Assembly (NCBI GenBank): GCA_002428415.1
Contig: DIWI01000011.1
Span: 12,161 to 76,160 of the forward strand
DNA from: Clostridiaceae bacterium UBA6110
Lineage (GTDB): Bacteria > Bacillota > Clostridia > Clostridiales > Clostridiaceae
Direction of reading: 5' to 3'
DNA: 64,000 nucleotides
The number at the start of each line of letters is the position of its first letter. Position 1 is the first letter of the stretch. The position numbers and the translations under genes were made by a program. The notes under the pieces were generated by a model, which searched no databases, had not been told where the DNA came from, and saw only the letters and a list, made by a program, of their open reading frames with translations. Shown here one piece after another: positions 48,952-57,959 of this stretch.

Positions 48952-50264
48952 TAGCTCTTCCTCTCCCTGTATTCTATCTTTATACCGGTTCCCTTGAAGT
49001 CAAAGTTATCCCTTAACTGATTTTCGATATATCTTGCATACGAGAAATGAAGACATTCCGGATCATTGACAAAGAACACGAATGTAGGAGGCTTTACGCC
49101 TGTCTGAGTACCGTAGTAAATCTTAAGCCTCTTTGTGCCAATTACCGGCGGCTCCTTCATCATCAGAGCCTTTCCGATGACATCATTGAGCACTCCTGTG
49201 CCTATCTTCTTCGTGTAGTTGCTGTAACATTCCTGTGCCATTGTAAGGACCTTCTGAGTCCTCTGTCCGGTTAGTGCCGATATGAACAGGAATGGTGCGT
49301 ATGCGAGGAAGTTCAGCTCTGACTTGAGGTTCTTCAGGTACTTGTCCATGGTCTTGTCATCTTTTTCGATGAGGTCCCACTTGTTGACGATGACCATAAT
49401 GGCCTTTCTCATCTCATGGGCATATCCTATGATCTTCTCATCCTGGTCGGCTATTCCGTCCACAGCGTCGATCATGAGCACCACGACATCAGCTCTTTCG
49501 ATTGCCGTAAGAGTCCTTACAACTGAATATCTCTCGATCTCTTCCTTGACCTTGGACTTGCGTCTGAGGCCTGCGGTATCGACAAGAATGAACTTGCCCT
49601 CTTTAGTCTCAATGTAGCTGTCCAGCGCATCCCTTGTGGTACCGGGAATCTCTGAGACAATCGCCCTTTCTTCACCTAGAAGCCTGTTGATCAGGGATGA
49701 TTTTCCCACGTTAGGTCTTCCAACAAAGGCAACCCTTACAACATCCTGGTCCTCTTCGACTTCATAGTCCGGGAAATGGCTTACCACTTCATCAAGAAGC
49801 TCACCAAGTCCAAGTCCCTGGGAAGCTGATATGGTTATCGGATTCCCTAGACCAAGGTTGTAGAATTCGAAGGCATTGTTCTCATCCTTGAAGTTGTCTA
49901 TCTTGTTTACTGCGAGCACAATAGGCTTGCCGCTTCTTCTCAGCATTCCTGCCACTTCATGGTCGGAATCTGTAAGACCGGTCTTGCCATCAACAATGAA
50001 TATTATGACATCAGCAGTTTCCATTGCCACCTGTGCCTGCCTTCTCATCTGGGCAAGTATGATGTCATCGGATTTCGGCTCTATTCCGCCTGTATCTATC
50101 AGCTTGAAGTTATGTCTCAGCCAGTCGGCATCAGCGTATATCCTGTCCCTTGTGACTCCCGGAGTGTCCTCCACTATGGCAATCCTATGCCCGGCAAGTC
50201 TGTTGAAAAGTGTCGATTTGCCCACGTTAGGGCGGCCAACTATGGCCACTATCGGTTTTGCCAT
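48951..50264 (-). CDS. der: Ribosome-associated GTPase Der (EngA)
   Basis: 437 aa with two tandem G domains, essential for 50S assembly. G1 motifs [13 protein letters not shown] (residues 10-22) and [13 protein letters not shown] (about 183-195), G3 DTGGIEP and DTAGLRR, G4 NKIDN and NKWD. The C-terminal KH-like domain (about 355-437) ends in [14 protein letters not shown]. First gene of the der-gpsA operon. Confidence 0.98.
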   Translation of the reverse strand: MAKPIVAIVGRPNVGKSTLFNRLAGHRIAIVEDTPGVTRDRIYADADWLRHNFKLIDTGGIEPKSDDIILAQMRRQAQVAMETADVIIFIVDGKTGLTDSDHEVAGMLRRSGKPIVLAVNKIDNFKDENNAFEFYNLGLGNPITISASQGLGLGELLDEVVSHFPDYEVEEDQDVVRVAFVGRPNVGKSSLINRLLGEERAIVSEIPGTTRDALDSYIETKEGKFILVDTAGLRRKSKVKEEIERYSVVRTLTAIERADVVVLMIDAVDGIADQDEKIIGYAHEMRKAIMVIVNKWDLIEKDDKTMDKYLKNLKSELNFLAYAPFLFISALTGQRTQKVLTMAQECYSNYTKKIGTGVLNDVIGKALMMKEPPVIGTKRLKIYYGTQTGVKPPTFVFFVNDPECLHFSYARYIENQLRDNFDFKGTGIKIEYRERKS

Positions 50265-50433
50265 TTATATCACCTCGAAAAATTGATTGCATTTGTATCC
50301 AATTAACTATGATACCCTATGCAGTTTCAAGAGTCAAATGCGATTTCAAGCAGATAGTCCCTTATTTAACCCAAAATATTTCAAAATCCAGAGCTTTTGG
50401 TCTTTTTAGCACCTGCTTTCTGACAAAACAGCA

Positions 50434-50491
50434 AAAAATGATCCCTCATGGTATCAGATCGGACAGCATTCCGACAGACATCAGAGGGATC
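50434..50491 (-). terminator. Terminator with long, substructured loop after phoU
   Basis: Stem GATCCCTC / GAGGGATC (50491-50484 and 50447-50440) with a 36-nt loop containing a TCGGA/TCCGA hairpin, followed by ATTTTTTG on the minus strand. Functionally plausible as a bulky terminator. Confidence 0.65.
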
Positions 50492-50507
50492 GGCAATAGT
50501 CACTTAT

Positions 50508-51164
50508 TCACAGATTTAGCTCTACATGTTCTCCAGTTTCGATATAGATAGTCCACTCACAGACATTTGTCATGTGGTCTCCAATACGCTCAAGATACTT
50601 CATTGCAAAATTCAGCTGAGCTGCTATAATTGCAAATCCCGGCTCCTGCTTTACATGAGCATAAAGCTTCCTTACTGAGGCCACATAATTGTCGTCAATG
50701 ATGTCATCAAGCTTTGTTACCTCATAGGCCTTTTCACTGTCAAGGCTCACGAATGAATCAAGACCTTCATGTATCATCCTGATGCAGGTATCCTTCATTG
50801 CCCTTATCTCATTGCTTAGAAAGGAAATTTCTTCATCATTTATATTAGTGGATACCCTGGCTATGTCAACAGCATGGTCTCCTGCCCTCTCAAGGTCAGT
50901 AACTACCTTGATAGTGGTAAATAATATTCTGAGGTCCGAGGCTACCGGTTGGAGCGTTGCTATGATCCTGACAGCTTCATCCTCAACCTGCCTCATGAGG
51001 TCATCAACTAATTTATCCCCTGACTTCACATCTTCTGCCATTTCGATGTCTCTTTCAAGCAGAGACCTGACTGCAAGTTCAACCTGTCTCTCAACAGCAG
51101 CTCCCATAGCTATTAGCTTTTTATTGATGCTTGCTATCCCTGACTCCAGTGTCTTATATGACAA
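50508..51164 (-). CDS. phoU: Phosphate signalling protein PhoU
   Basis: 218 aa from the TTG at 51164 with AGGAGG 8 nt upstream, which gives the family length; the open frame to 51212 runs through the leader. Two three-helix PhoU repeats with the metal-binding motif DLERAGDHAVDIARV at about 90-104 and KYLERIGDHMTNVCEW at about 190-205. PhoU damps phosphate uptake by acting on PstSCAB and PhoR. Here the pst genes are absent; it follows phoPR across a terminator, so it is a separate unit. Confidence 0.94.
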   Translation of the reverse strand: MSYKTLESGIASINKKLIAMGAAVERQVELAVRSLLERDIEMAEDVKSGDKLVDDLMRQVEDEAVRIIATLQPVASDLRILFTTIKVVTDLERAGDHAVDIARVSTNINDEEISFLSNEIRAMKDTCIRMIHEGLDSFVSLDSEKAYEVTKLDDIIDDNYVASVRKLYAHVKQEPGFAIIAAQLNFAMKYLERIGDHMTNVCEWTIYIETGEHVELNL

Positions 51165-51200
51165 TATGCATTCCTCCTGGTTATCGATAAAAGGGACCAA

Positions 51201-51273
51201 ACCGGCAATCACCCCATTAAGACAAGGTACCCCGGTTTTTCCATGCTCGATGTCAATTCACGGACCTACCGGG
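51201..51273 (-). promoter_or_regulatory. phoU leader with mutually exclusive CCGG pairings
   Basis: Minus strand: arm A CCCGGT (51273-51268), arm B ACCGGG (51236-51231), arm C CCGGT (51205-51201). B can pair with A or with C but not both, about 35 nt before the phoU ribosome binding site. No known riboswitch is recognised; a switch is only suggested. Confidence 0.3.
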
Positions 51274-51372
51274 CTTTCATTTCCTTTCAGTCACCTTTCT
51301 AATAATACGTTCCTGATGTTGAATCCATGTTTGACTTGTGTTAGGGATATGTAAATTCGGGAAAAATGCAAA

Positions 51373-51406
51373 AAGCAATGCCTGGTTTTTTTGCCAGGCA
51401 TTGCTT
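51373..51406 (-). terminator. Intrinsic terminator after phoR
   Basis: 13-bp perfect stem AAGCAATGCCTGG / CCAGGCATTGCTT around GCAAAAAAA-like loop, followed by T-rich sequence on the minus strand. Confidence 0.9.
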
Positions 51407-51407
51407 A

Positions 51408-53087
51408 CTAATCCATAGGTATCGATACAGTGAAGGTGGTTCCCCTCCCTGTTTCAGATTCAACCTTTATCTCACCCTTCATTGAGAGGACGATATGCTT
51501 GACGATAGCAAGTCCCAGTCCAGTTCCACCCTTGGCTCTGTCCCTTGACTTGTCAACTCTGTAGAACCTTTCGAATAGCCTCGGCAGGTGTTCCTCGGGT
51601 ATTCCTATACCAGTATCCTTCACCGAAAGGATCAACTTTCCAGCCGACTTTTCAATTCGGACTTTCACCTTGCCATTTGGCTCGGTGTATTTTATGGCGT
51701 TATCTACGAGATTTATCACCATCTGGTTATAATTGTCCAAGTCCCCAATGAGAATCGGGTTACCTGACGCTGTGAGCGTGAGCTCGATGCTCTTTGCTAC
51801 AGCCATCTGGTGCAGCATGTCGCAGATCCTTCTTGTTTCCTCAACAGTATCGATTTCTTCAAGCTTAGGCTCCCTGTTCTGCTCCAGTGACGAGAGCGAC
51901 AAGATGTCATTTATGAGCCTTGTAAGCCTCTCTGCCTCTTCATTTATGATATCCAGGAACTTAATCCGTGTCTTTTCATCATTTACAAACCTCAGGGTCT
52001 CGGAAAACCCCTTAATTGATGTCAGAGGAGTCTTCAGCTCATGGGATACGTTAGCTACAAACTGGCTCCTGAGATTCTCAAGCCTCTTTATGTCCGTTAT
52101 GTCCTGTATCACAATGACAACTCCGACCTTATTCATCCTTTCTCCAAGGATATCTGCCTTCTTCATCTTGAGGTCCTTGCCTTCTGGCGTCCTTATCGCA
52201 GCCACATTCTCTACCGATCCCAGATATTCGTAAACACTGGAGAGATTCGGGAAGCTTCCGATTTTCATGCCAAGAGTATCGCCCCTGACGCTGAAAAGCT
52301 GTTTTGAAAAAGGATTCATCATTATGATGTTTTCGTTGTTGTCCAGGGCAATGACTCCGGAGTCCATGCTTTTCAGTATCGCTTCAAGCCTGTTCTGCTT
52401 CTCAAGAGATTCCACTATAGTTGTCTCAAGCCTTTCGGCCATATTGTTGAAGTTCCTGGAGAGCCTGGCAAGCTCCTCATCCTGCTTCAGCTCGACCCTT
52501 CTTGACAGTTCTCCTCTCGCAATCCTGTCGGTCGCGAAGGAAAGCTCCTCAATCGGTTCAAGCAGGAAGCCAGAGAGCCTCATGATAATTATCGTCGAAG
52601 CAAGAACTACAAGGAAAAGCGCAGTAGCAAGGTATTTGATATAATTTCCGCTTAATGCGAAATTACTGAACGGATATGCAGACCTTATGAAGCTTCCATC
52701 ATCCAGCATCAGAGCAGAATAGACCATCTTTATCCCTATGCTGGCTGAAATCCTTATATCGGTGCCGGTTGCACCTTTGGTCGCCTCGATTATCTCTTTC
52801 CTGTAAAGATGGTTTTCAGAAATGTCATCCCTCAGGCTATCATATAAAATATCACCAGAGCTTGAAATGTAGGTTATTCTGGTATTCTCAGGAACTGATT
52901 CAAATATCCTTCCGATGTCCGTATTTCCGGATTCGATGTAATTTGCCAGTATCCGGTTGGTCTCCGCCAGCTTCTCCTTGATGTGGTCTGTATTCTGGAG
53001 GTCAGCAATAAGAAGAAATGCTGCAGTCATGAACATGACTATGAATGTGATGGCAATGATGAATGAAGTTACAGTCCTCTTTCTCAT
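51408..53087 (-). CDS. phoR: Sensor histidine kinase PhoR
   Basis: 559 aa. Transmembrane helix 1 at about 8-27, extracytoplasmic PAS-like domain to about 150, transmembrane helix 2 at about 152-172, HAMP at about 175-225, cytoplasmic PAS at about 240-325, HisKA with SHELKTPLTSIKG (phosphoacceptor His at about 345) and HATPase with NLVDNAIKYTEP, VKDTGIGIPEEHL and GGTGLGLAIVKH. The architecture is that of phosphate-starvation PhoR. Overlaps phoP by 4 nt. Confidence 0.92.
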   Translation of the reverse strand: MRKRTVTSFIIAITFIVMFMTAAFLLIADLQNTDHIKEKLAETNRILANYIESGNTDIGRIFESVPENTRITYISSSGDILYDSLRDDISENHLYRKEIIEATKGATGTDIRISASIGIKMVYSALMLDDGSFIRSAYPFSNFALSGNYIKYLATALFLVVLASTIIIMRLSGFLLEPIEELSFATDRIARGELSRRVELKQDEELARLSRNFNNMAERLETTIVESLEKQNRLEAILKSMDSGVIALDNNENIIMMNPFSKQLFSVRGDTLGMKIGSFPNLSSVYEYLGSVENVAAIRTPEGKDLKMKKADILGERMNKVGVVIVIQDITDIKRLENLRSQFVANVSHELKTPLTSIKGFSETLRFVNDEKTRIKFLDIINEEAERLTRLINDILSLSSLEQNREPKLEEIDTVEETRRICDMLHQMAVAKSIELTLTASGNPILIGDLDNYNQMVINLVDNAIKYTEPNGKVKVRIEKSAGKLILSVKDTGIGIPEEHLPRLFERFYRVDKSRDRAKGGTGLGLAIVKHIVLSMKGEIKVESETGRGTTFTVSIPMD

Positions 53088-53785
53088 CCTTCGATATCGT
53101 TGAACCTGTAGCCTATTCCTCTGACAGTCTCAATGTAAACCGGATTCTTGTCGTCATTCTCCAGCTTCTGTCTGAGGTGTCTTATATGAACGTCTACGGT
53201 TCTTGTTTCCCCTGCATATTCGTATCCCCATATCTTGTCGAGGAGAAGGTCCCTCTTCATTACCTTGCCTCTGTTCCTGATAAGCGTATCCAGAAGCTCA
53301 TACTCCTTAAGAGTGAGCTCCACCTTCTCATCCCCCTTGGTCACCATATGCTTGTTGTAGTCGATTGTGACATTAGAGAAGGTAAACGTACTGCTGTTGT
53401 CTTCAACAGGCACCACGCGCCTCAGGAGCGCCTTGATCCTGGCCATAAGCTCCCTGACTGAGAATGGCTTGGTCATGTAATCGTCCGCTCCAAGCTCAAG
53501 ACCCAGGATCTTGTCTATTTCCTCTGATTTTGCCGTCAGCATGATGATTGGAGTATTCTTAAGCTCTTCATCCCTCCTTATGTGCTTGCAGACTTCAAGT
53601 CCGTCCATCTGAGGCAGCATGAGGTCAAGTACGATGAGGGAAGGCTTGGTCTCCTTGGCCTTTGCCAGTCCATCGAGCCCGTTGAATACAACCTCGGTGA
53701 CATAGCCTGCAGCATCAAGATTGTATTTGATCAGTTCAACTATATGTTCTTCATCATCTATGATAAGTATCCTGTCTGGTGCCAT
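53084..53785 (-). CDS. phoP: Response regulator PhoP (OmpR family)
   Basis: 233 aa. Receiver domain 1-118: acidic pair IIDDEEH, phosphoacceptor Asp in LIVLDLMLP (about 52), Lys in MTKPFS (about 103). The C-terminal winged helix (about 135-230) ends with HIRHLRQKLEND ... ETVRGIGYRF. It activates phosphate genes when phosphate is low. No clear Pho box tandem TTAACA repeat was found upstream. First in the phoPR operon. Confidence 0.93.
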   Translation of the reverse strand: MAPDRILIIDDEEHIVELIKYNLDAAGYVTEVVFNGLDGLAKAKETKPSLIVLDLMLPQMDGLEVCKHIRRDEELKNTPIIMLTAKSEEIDKILGLELGADDYMTKPFSVRELMARIKALLRRVVPVEDNSSTFTFSNVTIDYNKHMVTKGDEKVELTLKEYELLDTLIRNRGKVMKRDLLLDKIWGYEYAGETRTVDVHIRHLRQKLENDDKNPVYIETVRGIGYRFNDIEG

Positions 53786-53890
53786 CTTAAAACCTCCATA
53801 ACGAATCTTTACTTCAATTTAACCACAGCCAGAGTTTTTTTACCAATGCAACAAGCTCAGTTAACCTAAAATTTACCTGCAGACACACTA

Positions 53891-53920
53891 AAAGAGGCGG
53901 CCTGATAAATCAGTCCGCCT
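53891..53920 (-). terminator. Intrinsic terminator after nrdR
   Basis: AGGCGG-a-CTGAT / ATCAG-g-CCGCCT stem with tiny loop, followed by CTTTTAG on the minus strand. Confidence 0.85.
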
Positions 53921-53924
53921 TTTC

Positions 53925-54425
53925 TCACCTGTTATTGCCATTCTTTCCATTTTTCCCGTTCCTGACGCCTTCGCCTGAACCCATGAGGTTCTTGATTTCC
54001 TCCAGGAAGGTATTGATATCCTTAAACTGTCTGTACACCGAAGCGAACCTTACATAAGCGACTTCATCTATTTCCTTCAGGTGAGACATGACCATTTCTC
54101 CGATTTCAGAGCTTGAAATCTCAGAAATCATCCTGTTTGATACGGTCCTCTCAATGTCAGTGGCTATAGATTCAATCTGGGCCCTTGATACAGGCCGCTT
54201 CTGGCAGGCTCTGATCAGTCCGGTGATGATTTTGTTCTTGTCGAAGTTCTCCCTGCTTTCATCCTTTTTGATTACAAGGATAGGGATATCCTCCACCTTT
54301 TCATAGGTTGTGTATCTCTTGCCGCAGGAGAGGCATTCTCGTCTTCTCCTGATTGCTGAATTGTCCTCGATAGACCTTGAATCGATGACCTTGCTCTCTG
54401 AAAAAGCGCAGAAAGGACACTTCAA
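53925..54425 (-). CDS. nrdR: Transcriptional repressor NrdR
   Basis: 166 aa; represses ribonucleotide reductase genes in response to dATP/ATP. Zinc ribbon CPFC (3-6) and CLSCGKRYTTYE (about 31-42), followed by an ATP-cone domain (about 48-135) with KKDESRENFDKNKIITGLIRAC. The basic C-terminal tail RNGKNGKNGNNR is unusual and specific to this strain. It starts 16 nt after ftsZ; sporulation genes usually found between ftsZ and this region are absent. Confidence 0.96.
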   Translation of the reverse strand: MKCPFCAFSESKVIDSRSIEDNSAIRRRRECLSCGKRYTTYEKVEDIPILVIKKDESRENFDKNKIITGLIRACQKRPVSRAQIESIATDIERTVSNRMISEISSSEIGEMVMSHLKEIDEVAYVRFASVYRQFKDINTFLEEIKNLMGSGEGVRNGKNGKNGNNR

Positions 54426-54440
54426 ACTACGTCACCCACT

Positions 54441-55529
54441 TTACTTGTATCTGTTTCTGAGGAATGGAGGTATCTCAAGCTGGTCCTCGGAAACATCCGC
54501 AAGGACTGCTTCTTCAGCCTTCTTCTCTTCAACTGCCTTTACCTGGGCCTTTTCCTCTTCCTTGCTGTATACCTTGACCTCATCAAAGCCAGTGGCAATT
54601 ACTGTTATCTTGATCTCATCCTTGAGGCTCGGATCGATAACCGCTCCGAATATAATGTTAGCTTCAGGATCAGCTGCTTCCTTAACAACCTCGGCAGCCT
54701 CATTTACCTCCATGAGCGACAGGTCTTCTCCGCCAGTCACGTTGATAAGTATGCCGGTTGCTCCGTCGATCTTTGTCTCAAGAAGCGGCGAGGATATTGC
54801 TGCTGTAACAGCATCAACTGCCTTCTTCTCACCCTTTCCGTATCCGACTCCCATGTGGGCTAATCCCTTGTTAAGCATTATCGTCCTTACGTCATTGAAG
54901 TCAAGGTTAACAAGACCGTTATCTGTGATAAGGTCTGTAATACCCTGTACACCCTGTCTGAGGACGTCGTCAGCCTTCTTGAAGGCTTCCTTGAAGGTGG
55001 TTCTCTTGTCTACGATCATGAGGAGTCTTTCATTCGGTATGGTGACAAGGCTGTCTACCCTGTCCTTGAGCTTCTCGATGCCGATCTCGGCATTCTTCAT
55101 CCTTGTCTTTCCTTCGAACAAAAATGGCTTGGTCACTACTCCTACTGTAAGTATTCCCATGCTCCTTGCTATGTCCGCGACAACTGGAGCAGCACCGGTA
55201 CCTGTACCGCCGCCCATTCCTGCTGTTATGAACACCATGTCGGCTCCCTTGAGAGCTGATGCTATCTCGTCCTTGGATTCCTCTGCTGCCTTCTCGCCTA
55301 TCTCAGGATTCGCACCTGCTCCAAGTCCTCTTGTAAGCTTCTCGCCTATCTGGATCTTGTGAGTGGCATTTGATGAAAGCAGTGTCTGCTTGTCGGTGTT
55401 GATCGATATGAAATCGACGTTGCCGAGTCCCTCTATTATCATCCTGTTTACGGCGTTGTTGCCACCACCGCCACATCCCACTACTTTTATGTTAGCTGGT
55501 CCTGAAACTTCGAAATCAAAGTCTAACAC
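54441..55529 (-). CDS. ftsZ: Cell division protein FtsZ
   Basis: Tubulin homolog forming the Z-ring. 362 aa. Signature [10 protein letters not shown] (about 105-114), N-terminal [14 protein letters not shown] (about 17-30), T7-loop NLDFNDVRT. The C-terminal linker is short (about 317-345) and ends with the FtsA/SepF-binding peptide [12 protein letters not shown]. Follows ftsA by 15 nt. Confidence 0.98.
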   Translation of the reverse strand: MLDFDFEVSGPANIKVVGCGGGGNNAVNRMIIEGLGNVDFISINTDKQTLLSSNATHKIQIGEKLTRGLGAGANPEIGEKAAEESKDEIASALKGADMVFITAGMGGGTGTGAAPVVADIARSMGILTVGVVTKPFLFEGKTRMKNAEIGIEKLKDRVDSLVTIPNERLLMIVDKRTTFKEAFKKADDVLRQGVQGITDLITDNGLVNLDFNDVRTIMLNKGLAHMGVGYGKGEKKAVDAVTAAISSPLLETKIDGATGILINVTGGEDLSLMEVNEAAEVVKEAADPEANIIFGAVIDPSLKDEIKITVIATGFDEVKVYSKEEEKAQVKAVEEKKAEEAVLADVSEDQLEIPPFLRNRYK

Positions 55530-55544
55530 TGATTTTCCCCCTTG

Positions 55545-56852
55545 CTATCTGCCAAAAATATTTCTTATTTTACTGAAAATAGATACCTTTTCATCTTCAT
55601 ACTCATCCTGGTCAAATTCCTCATTACCCTTCACAGGTTCCTCTGCATGGGTCTTTACGTATCCTGAGGTCTTCTTGAAGTCATGCTTGTGCCGCTCGAA
55701 AAATTCCTCATCGGTCAGGTATTCACCAGAAGTCCTTGAAAGCTGGCTTTCTTCACCTGCTGTCTCATTATCCAGTAGCTTCCTGTAATGAATCGTGTTC
55801 AGTACATTGTATGCGATACCACTTGCCTGGACTGTTAAAATTCCATTACTTCTGATTATATCAGATGTAATAAAATTTGTGGACTTCTTTGGTTTTATTT
55901 CAGATAAATTTTTGATATCATCGAATCCGCAGAGACCTCCACCGTAGAAAACAGCCTTTTCAACCTGTTCTCCGCCTTCATATGACTCCATTTCCTTTTT
56001 GGCAAGCGAGATTATCTCATTTATCCTGGCTTTTACAACTTCAGTCGCCAAAGCACTTCGGTCATCTGACGGGTCCAGCTTTCCAGAACCAAGTGATTTC
56101 TTGAACTCCTCAGCCTCAAGGAGTGACATGTTCATGACAATTGAAAGGTCCTTGGTTATATTTCTTCCGCCGAGAGGTATTACTCTGGGGATTGAGAGTC
56201 TGTCTCCCTTATAAAGAACTACCCTTGTAGAATAGGCTCCGGTATCCACAAGGAATACTCCGTTTTCCTTGTCGCTTCTTCCAAGAAGCAGGCTGGCTGC
56301 GGATTCCGATGACAGACCTGTGCCGATGACCCTTGTCCTTGCATGTGCACATGCCTCATATACCGATTCAACATAATCTCTGCCTGCAATCACCACCTGC
56401 GCCCTGATTTCAAGCAGGGATCCCTTTACTCCGATAGGATTCCTGTATGGTATTTCGTCTATGTAGTACTTCGGTATTATTATGTCGACTATCTCCTCAT
56501 CAGGCTGCAGCGGTATCAGCTGTGCCATGTCGATAGCCCTGTCAATGTCTGATTCGTCGACACTGCCGTTCTTTATCGCGCTTTCGCCTCTTGAATCCGC
56601 GAGCCTGCAAAATTCCGAAGGAATGTTTATGTATACTGAGCTGAGGTCGCTGGATGCCTTAGTCTCCAGAATCCTTATTGCTTTCTTTATAGATTCTCCT
56701 ACAGCTTTGGTGTCTGTAATGCTGTCCCTGGTCACTCCGCTTGATTCTACCACAGCTCCAAAAAGGGTATTCTCATCCTTTGTGGACAAAAGCGACGCCT
56801 TTATATAATGAGTGCCGATATCAAGACCTACGACACGATGTTCTCCAGTCAT
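55545..56852 (-). CDS. ftsA: Cell division protein FtsA
   Basis: 435 aa from ATG 56852 (AAAGGAGG 7 nt upstream). Actin-like ATPase tethering FtsZ to the membrane. Phosphate-1 VVGLDIGTHYIKAS near residue 7, phosphate-2 FLVDTGAYSTRVVLYK at about 210-226, adenosine GGGLCGF at about 320. SHS2 (1C) insert around 85-165. The C-terminus ends in an amphipathic membrane helix SIFSKIRNIFGR. It heads the ftsA-ftsZ-nrdR transcript. Confidence 0.92.
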   Translation of the reverse strand: MTGEHRVVGLDIGTHYIKASLLSTKDENTLFGAVVESSGVTRDSITDTKAVGESIKKAIRILETKASSDLSSVYINIPSEFCRLADSRGESAIKNGSVDESDIDRAIDMAQLIPLQPDEEIVDIIIPKYYIDEIPYRNPIGVKGSLLEIRAQVVIAGRDYVESVYEACAHARTRVIGTGLSSESAASLLLGRSDKENGVFLVDTGAYSTRVVLYKGDRLSIPRVIPLGGRNITKDLSIVMNMSLLEAEEFKKSLGSGKLDPSDDRSALATEVVKARINEIISLAKKEMESYEGGEQVEKAVFYGGGLCGFDDIKNLSEIKPKKSTNFITSDIIRSNGILTVQASGIAYNVLNTIHYRKLLDNETAGEESQLSRTSGEYLTDEEFFERHKHDFKKTSGYVKTHAEEPVKGNEEFDQDEYEDEKVSIFSKIRNIFGR

Positions 56853-56961
56853 GAAAGGACCTCCTTTCAAAAATCATCATTTAACCTCATTATACATACA
56901 GCGGCAGCAGTTTTGTTTATAAATCCAAAATTTCACCAAATTTTGCAAGAATTTCGCCAAA

Positions 56962-57825
56962 TCAGCCTCGTCTCGAGAATCCTTCGCCAGAAACCTCAGT
57001 CACCGTATTTACCGACAGAAAGGCACCTTTGTCATGCTGTTCTATGAACAGCTTAAGCCTTATGAATTCCCTTCTTGTCAGGATAGAATAGATTATTTCA
57101 TTATCTAAGCCAGAGTATGCTCCCCTTCCTTTGATCAGAGTAGCTCCCCTGTTAAGGTCCTTCATGATGAAATCCATGATGGATTTCTTCTCAGTTGCAA
57201 TCACCATGACTTCCTTTCTGGATGAGAATCCGTCAATCACCTTGTTTATGACAGCTCCACAAAGGTATACTGACAAAAGCTGGTAAAGCCCTATCTCCAC
57301 ACCGAAGGTGAACAGGGAGAACAGAGTAACCAGACAATCGACCGCTACAATGGAACCTACCTGTTCAAAGTGGAGATATCTGTTGATTATGGTCCCTATA
57401 AGGCTTGTTCCGCCTATTGAAGCTCCTCTGTTGAGTATGATTCCCACACCGACACCCATAAGTGCACTTCCGAAAATAGCGCCAAGCAGCAGGTCATCTG
57501 TAAGAGGACCATGATATAGCCTGGACTCAAGGAAGTATACTGTGAAAGACAGTCCGAGAGACGAATACAGTGTCTTCTCTCCGAAGCTCTTACCCATCAG
57601 CAGGAATGCTGCAAGAAGAAGTATTGCGTTAATTGCTATCATGAGTATTCCGGTAGATGCTCCTGTCAGGCTGCCCAGAGCCAGTGCCATTCCCTGCACA
57701 CCTCCGGCTGCCAGCCTGTTCGGATTGAAGACATAGACTATAGACGCTGCCGTCATAAGTATTCCTATGGTTATCAGAATGTAGTCCTTGATTATTCCCT
57801 TGATGCTTCTGTCATTCGCTCCCAA
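56962..57825 (-). CDS. YitT-family membrane protein with DUF2179
   Basis: 287 aa from TTG 57825 with GGAGG 6 nt upstream; the open frame to 57885 has no ribosome binding site. Five or six transmembrane helices (about 10-205): ILITIGILMTAASIVYVFNP, GASTGILMIAINAILLLAAFLL, and GSALMGVGVGIILNRGASIGGTSLIGT. The C-terminal cytosolic DUF2179 ligand-binding domain (about 215-287) has GATLIKGRGAYSG. Related to YitT proteins of unknown transport. Separate from ftsA by a 109-bp gap. Confidence 0.9.
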   Translation of the reverse strand: MGANDRSIKGIIKDYILITIGILMTAASIVYVFNPNRLAAGGVQGMALALGSLTGASTGILMIAINAILLLAAFLLMGKSFGEKTLYSSLGLSFTVYFLESRLYHGPLTDDLLLGAIFGSALMGVGVGIILNRGASIGGTSLIGTIINRYLHFEQVGSIVAVDCLVTLFSLFTFGVEIGLYQLLSVYLCGAVINKVIDGFSSRKEVMVIATEKKSIMDFIMKDLNRGATLIKGRGAYSGLDNEIIYSILTRREFIRLKLFIEQHDKGAFLSVNTVTEVSGEGFSRRG

Positions 57826-57930
57826 TTGCAACCTCCGTGAAATATATTCAAATACAATATACATCGTTTGAAGGATAGTTTCCATACTCCAGTTGCGTAC
57901 ATATAGTTATTTTTGCCCATGATACGAAAA

Positions 57931-57953
57931 ATCCGGCGATTGACTCACCGGAT
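57931..57953 (-). terminator. Intrinsic terminator after the glycosyltransferase gene
   Basis: ATCCGG / CCGGAT stem (extendable by inner pairs) followed by TTTTTCG on the minus strand. Confidence 0.75.
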
Positions 57954-57959
57954 CTAATA

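Noticed and set aside
53786..53890. Pho box upstream of phoP
   Set aside because: Only one TTAACT-like half site is present; no tandem TTAACA repeats with 11-bp period.
54310..55362. Long plus-strand ORF (350 codons) opposite ftsZ
   Set aside because: It is a Ser/Ala-rich mirror of the ftsZ coding strand with no ribosome binding site or family.
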